Shown here in pieces: positions 61,892 to 64,000 of a DNA stretch of 64,000 nucleotides. The DNA lies in NCBI GenBank assembly GCA_020849855.1, contig JADZFO010000038.1, forward strand, positions 159,975 to 223,974, given 5' to 3'. A program made the translations under genes and the position numbers. Under the pieces are notes generated by a model. That model did not search any database and was not told the DNA's origin. It was given only the letters and a program-made list of their open reading frames with translations. Each line of letters opens with the position of its first letter. The stretch's first letter is position 1. The stretch comes from a bacterium. Its GTDB lineage: Bacteria; 4484-113; JAFGCY01.

Positions 61892-62677
61892 ATGAATCGG
61901 AGCTTGGTAAAGCGCTGGTTGAACGAATATCTGGACGGCGAGATCGGCCTGGCCGACAAGGCGGAGCTCGAGCGTCTGATGGCCGAGAACCCGCAGCTGC
62001 GCGAGGAATACCAGCGCCTGCGGCAGCTGGGCCTGATGCTGGGCAACCAGCCGGAGATCAGCGTCCACCCCAGCCGCTTCCGTGCGCGTGTCAGCGATGC
62101 CCTCGAGGAGGCACAGCGGCCGCTTTTTAGTCCACAGCGCGCCTTCGCCCTGGCGATGGTCGTGGCTTTGATCGTCATCGGCCTGAGCATGAGCATGCTG
62201 GTTTACCAGCAGGGCATGCTGGGGCGCAGCGGCACGGTCTCCGAGGCCCAGCCGCGCGCCAGCCTGGCCGCGATGCCCGAGCAGGGCCACAGCCTGGTCA
62301 TTGAAACCGGCGTCGGCGCCGAGCGCTATTTCTCGCGCCTGCTGCTGAGCAACCAGCTGGGCCTGATTGAGGCCTCGACGATTGAGCCGATCCTCAGCCA
62401 GACCCGGGTTTATGAAGGCGCGGTCTGCAACAGCGCGGCCAACGACCCCCTGTTTAACCTGCACTTCCAGCGCAGCCTGGGCCAGCCGGTCAGCATCAAG
62501 ACCAATGCCCATGTGGCCCGCAGCCTGGGCCTGCTGGCGCAGGAGCTCTCGGGCCGCATGCCGACCCTGATGGTGCGCAGCGGCGAGACCAGCTCGATGC
62601 CGCTGGAGCAGTTCAGCTCCGTCTACGGCGAGGACCGCAAGATGACGGTGGTCCTGCTCTTCAACGCCCAGCACTAA
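61892..62677 (+). CDS. Probable membrane anti-sigma factor
   Basis: 261 aa. The N-terminal cytosolic helical domain (VKRWLNEYLDGEIGLADKAE, LERLMAENPQLREEYQRLRQ) matches the anti-sigma fold that grips region 2 and 4. It lacks the HxxxCxxC zinc motif. One TM helix (ALAMVVALIVIGLSMSMLVY) and a periplasmic domain of about 150 residues follow. The position 63 bases after the sigma gene supports pairing. GGAAGG lies upstream. Confidence 0.8.
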   Translation: MNRSLVKRWLNEYLDGEIGLADKAELERLMAENPQLREEYQRLRQLGLMLGNQPEISVHPSRFRARVSDALEEAQRPLFSPQRAFALAMVVALIVIGLSMSMLVYQQGMLGRSGTVSEAQPRASLAAMPEQGHSLVIETGVGAERYFSRLLLSNQLGLIEASTIEPILSQTRVYEGAVCNSAANDPLFNLHFQRSLGQPVSIKTNAHVARSLGLLAQELSGRMPTLMVRSGETSSMPLEQFSSVYGEDRKMTVVLLFNAQH

Positions 62678-62693
62678 AACACGAAACAAGCCA

Positions 62694-62732
62694 GGCGGGC
62701 TCCCATTGCGGCGGGGGCCCGCCTTTTCCTTT
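62694..62732 (+). terminator. Intrinsic terminator of the sigma/anti-sigma operon
   Basis: GGCGGGC/GCCCGCC stem (62694-62700 with 62717-62723) followed by TTTTCCTTT. Confidence 0.8.
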
Positions 62733-62762
62733 ATCTGCCTGCCGGTGTTATACTCCCGCGCC

Positions 62763-63653
62763 GTGTCAAATTTCAGCCTAACACTTATTCTGCTCTGCGC
62801 CTTGAGCCTGCTGGGCGGCTGTATGCCGGGCGCTGCCCCGGGCGCCAACAGCAAGCAGATGGCCAGCAACGAGAAGAAGCTGCGCGATTCCGGCATCGTG
62901 GCTTTGGAGCCCGGCAGCCGCGCGCCCTCCTTCAGCGCCAGCGGCACCGGCGGGGTGCAGTTCAGCATTGGCCAAAGCGCGGCCAGCCAGAGCGCAACTC
63001 CCGGAACGCTGCCCGACCCTGCCCTGGAGGTTGAAGCTGATACTGCCGCGGATACCACCCCCGGGACTGCTGCCGATCCGGCCGCGAGCACTGCCGCGGA
63101 TACAGGCACGGACAGCACTGCTGACAGCAGCGCCGACACGGCGACTGACCCCGCCGCGGAACCAGGCACGGATGCGGCTGGCGAAGAGCTGCCCCTGGGC
63201 CAGCCCGATGCGCCGGCGGATGGCGAAGCTGAGGCGCAGGCCCCGGCCTACTCCGACCTGGCGGCCGACAGCGGCGCGGGCCTGGAGAATCCGGTGGTGC
63301 TGCTCTTCTTCCCGGCGGTCCACACGCCCAACAGCGCCAAGCAGCTGGTGAGCTTCGGCAAGGAGGCCGAGCGCCTGAAGAGCCTGGGCCTGCAGGTCTT
63401 TGGCGTCAACACGGCTTCCGTCAGCGAGCTGGAGAAGTTCGCGGTCGAGTACGGCATCACGGTGCCCCTGCTCAGCGACCCGGATGCCTCGATCAGCGTG
63501 GCCTATGGCTGCCTGGCCGAGGGCGGGCGCTTCCCCCAGCGCACGGCCGTGGGCATAGCCACCGACGGCAGCATCAGCTTCTTCAAGCGCGGCCTGATCA
63601 CGCCGCAGATGGTGCTGCAGGAGCTGAAGCTGGACGCCAAGCCCGCCAAGTAA
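62763..63653 (+). CDS. Lipoprotein with AhpC/TSA-like domain lacking the active Cys
   Basis: About 296 aa. Signal LILLCALSLLGGC with a lipobox. An Ala/Thr/Asp/Pro-rich linker (about 85-150) leads to a thioredoxin-fold domain like peroxiredoxins: VVLLFFPAVHTPNSAKQLV, LGLQVFGVNTAS, FAVEYGITVPLLSDPD. The peroxidatic Cys of TPxCT is replaced (TPNSA), so peroxidase activity is unlikely; binding is possible. GTG 62763 is eight bases after TATACT (62749-62754). Confidence 0.75.
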   Translation: MSNFSLTLILLCALSLLGGCMPGAAPGANSKQMASNEKKLRDSGIVALEPGSRAPSFSASGTGGVQFSIGQSAASQSATPGTLPDPALEVEADTAADTTPGTAADPAASTAADTGTDSTADSSADTATDPAAEPGTDAAGEELPLGQPDAPADGEAEAQAPAYSDLAADSGAGLENPVVLLFFPAVHTPNSAKQLVSFGKEAERLKSLGLQVFGVNTASVSELEKFAVEYGITVPLLSDPDASISVAYGCLAEGGRFPQRTAVGIATDGSISFFKRGLITPQMVLQELKLDAKPAK

Positions 63654-63672
63654 GGCAGCAGCCAAACAAAAA

Positions 63673-63693
63673 GGGCGGACCGAAGCCCGCCCC
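63673..63693. terminator. Bidirectional terminator
   Basis: GGGCGG/CCGCCC stem (63673-63678 with 63688-63693) with a nine-base loop. The minus strand continues TTTTTGTTT, a strong end for the gene at 63736; the plus-strand side has only CTTAG. Confidence 0.75.
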
Positions 63694-63735
63694 TTAGTGT
63701 CTGCATCTCAGTTGATACAGCCCGCCTGCCGGCGG

Positions 63736-64000
63736 TTACTGCTGGATCTTCACCAGCGGGCCGGCAAGCTCAGTGCTCTCGCTGCTGCTGCCATCCGGCC
63801 AGGTCACCGTGAGGCGGCTGGCTGTGGCACCGCTGGGGATACCAAAGTGCACAGGGCCAAGATAGCTGGACAACATGCCGCTGCCGGCCTGCACGATCCG
63901 CGTCAGCTTCGTGCCATCCGAGAGCTCCAGGCTCAGCTTCGCCCCGGCGGCCTGGGTGTTGGGGGCCTTGCCACTGAGGGACACCAGCAGGCCGCTGCCC
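63736..64000 (-). CDS. ASPIC/UnbV-domain protein, C-terminal part only
   Basis: About 87 codons are visible and the frame is open at the right edge, so no start is in the window. The visible GSGLLVSLSGKAPNTQAAG, GAKLSLELSDG, SGMLSSYLGPVHFGIP and VTWPDGSSSES strands match the ASPIC/UnbV domain. That domain usually follows FG-GAP/VCBS repeats in secreted proteins. The rest of the protein lies beyond the window. Confidence 0.75.
   Translation of the reverse strand, partial: GSGLLVSLSGKAPNTQAAGAKLSLELSDGTKLTRIVQAGSGMLSSYLGPVHFGIPSGATASRLTVTWPDGSSSESTELAGPLVKIQQ

Noticed and set aside
63673-63693. Possible attachment site or integron-like element at the right edge
   Set aside because: A minus-strand T5 run after a simple GC stem explains it as a transcription terminator.

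Overview
The window comes from a GC-rich bacterium with a Gram-negative-type envelope. It carries many lipobox signal peptides, a PilT twitching ATPase, a PilQ-like AMIN/STN protein and a WecA-type lipid carrier transferase. Housekeeping genes include lplA, pilT, sdhA, queC, sdhB, gap, wecB, purB, birA, a 3-hydroxyacyl-CoA dehydrogenase and an RsuA/RluB-type pseudouridine synthase. Their mixture with large secreted lipoproteins of unknown function (PPC, PKD, cohesin/dockerin-like, FG-GAP, ASPIC/UnbV) suggests an uncultivated, deep-branching lineage. I cannot name the phylum from sequence alone. I saw no rRNA, tRNA, CRISPR array, transposase or prophage.

Layout. 0-5.4 kb: a coupled pair of unknown small genes, an O-methyltransferase-like protein and a 1096-residue protein with two degenerate kinase domains, a PP2C-like domain and TPRs. 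5.5-9.8 kb: lipoate ligase, a GH39-like lipoprotein, a DUF6544-like protein and a hicBA pair. 9.8-18.3 kb: pilT and a cluster of five paralogous membrane proteins plus one C-terminal remnant, around a lipoprotein with five PPC repeats. 18.4-23.1 kb: an ArsR regulator with two SRPBCC proteins, an AlkD-like repair protein, a DUF1801 fusion and an alcohol dehydrogenase, separated by small palindromic elements. 23.1-28.9 kb: sdhA and sdhB, separated by queC, a phosphoesterase and a secreted protein. 28.9-40 kb: lipoproteins, a DMT transporter, an M3 peptidase, gap, wecB, a WecA-like transferase and a CAP-domain lipoprotein. 40-44.2 kb: an AT-richer accessory island with a 300-bp duplication, a swapped gene tail and palindromic repeats. 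44.2-64 kb: purB, a pseudouridine synthase, a 916-residue membrane/FG-GAP fusion, YtxH-type proteins, large lipoproteins, birA, a PilQ-like fragment, an ECF sigma/anti-sigma pair, a thioredoxin-fold lipoprotein and the end of an ASPIC/UnbV protein.

Two patterns cut across the window. First, about twenty genes on both strands have a TANNNT-like -10 element ending only 5-7 bases before the start codon. That predicts pervasive leaderless transcription. It also decides several starts, including a possible ATT start for the WecA-like gene. Most large lipoproteins instead have a GGAGG-type ribosome binding site. Second, intergenic spaces hold two classes of palindromic element. One is bracketed by inverted GTAGGG/CCCTAC ends and sometimes supplies a stop codon or a -10 box to a neighbouring gene. 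The other has a variable stem followed by GCTCCA.
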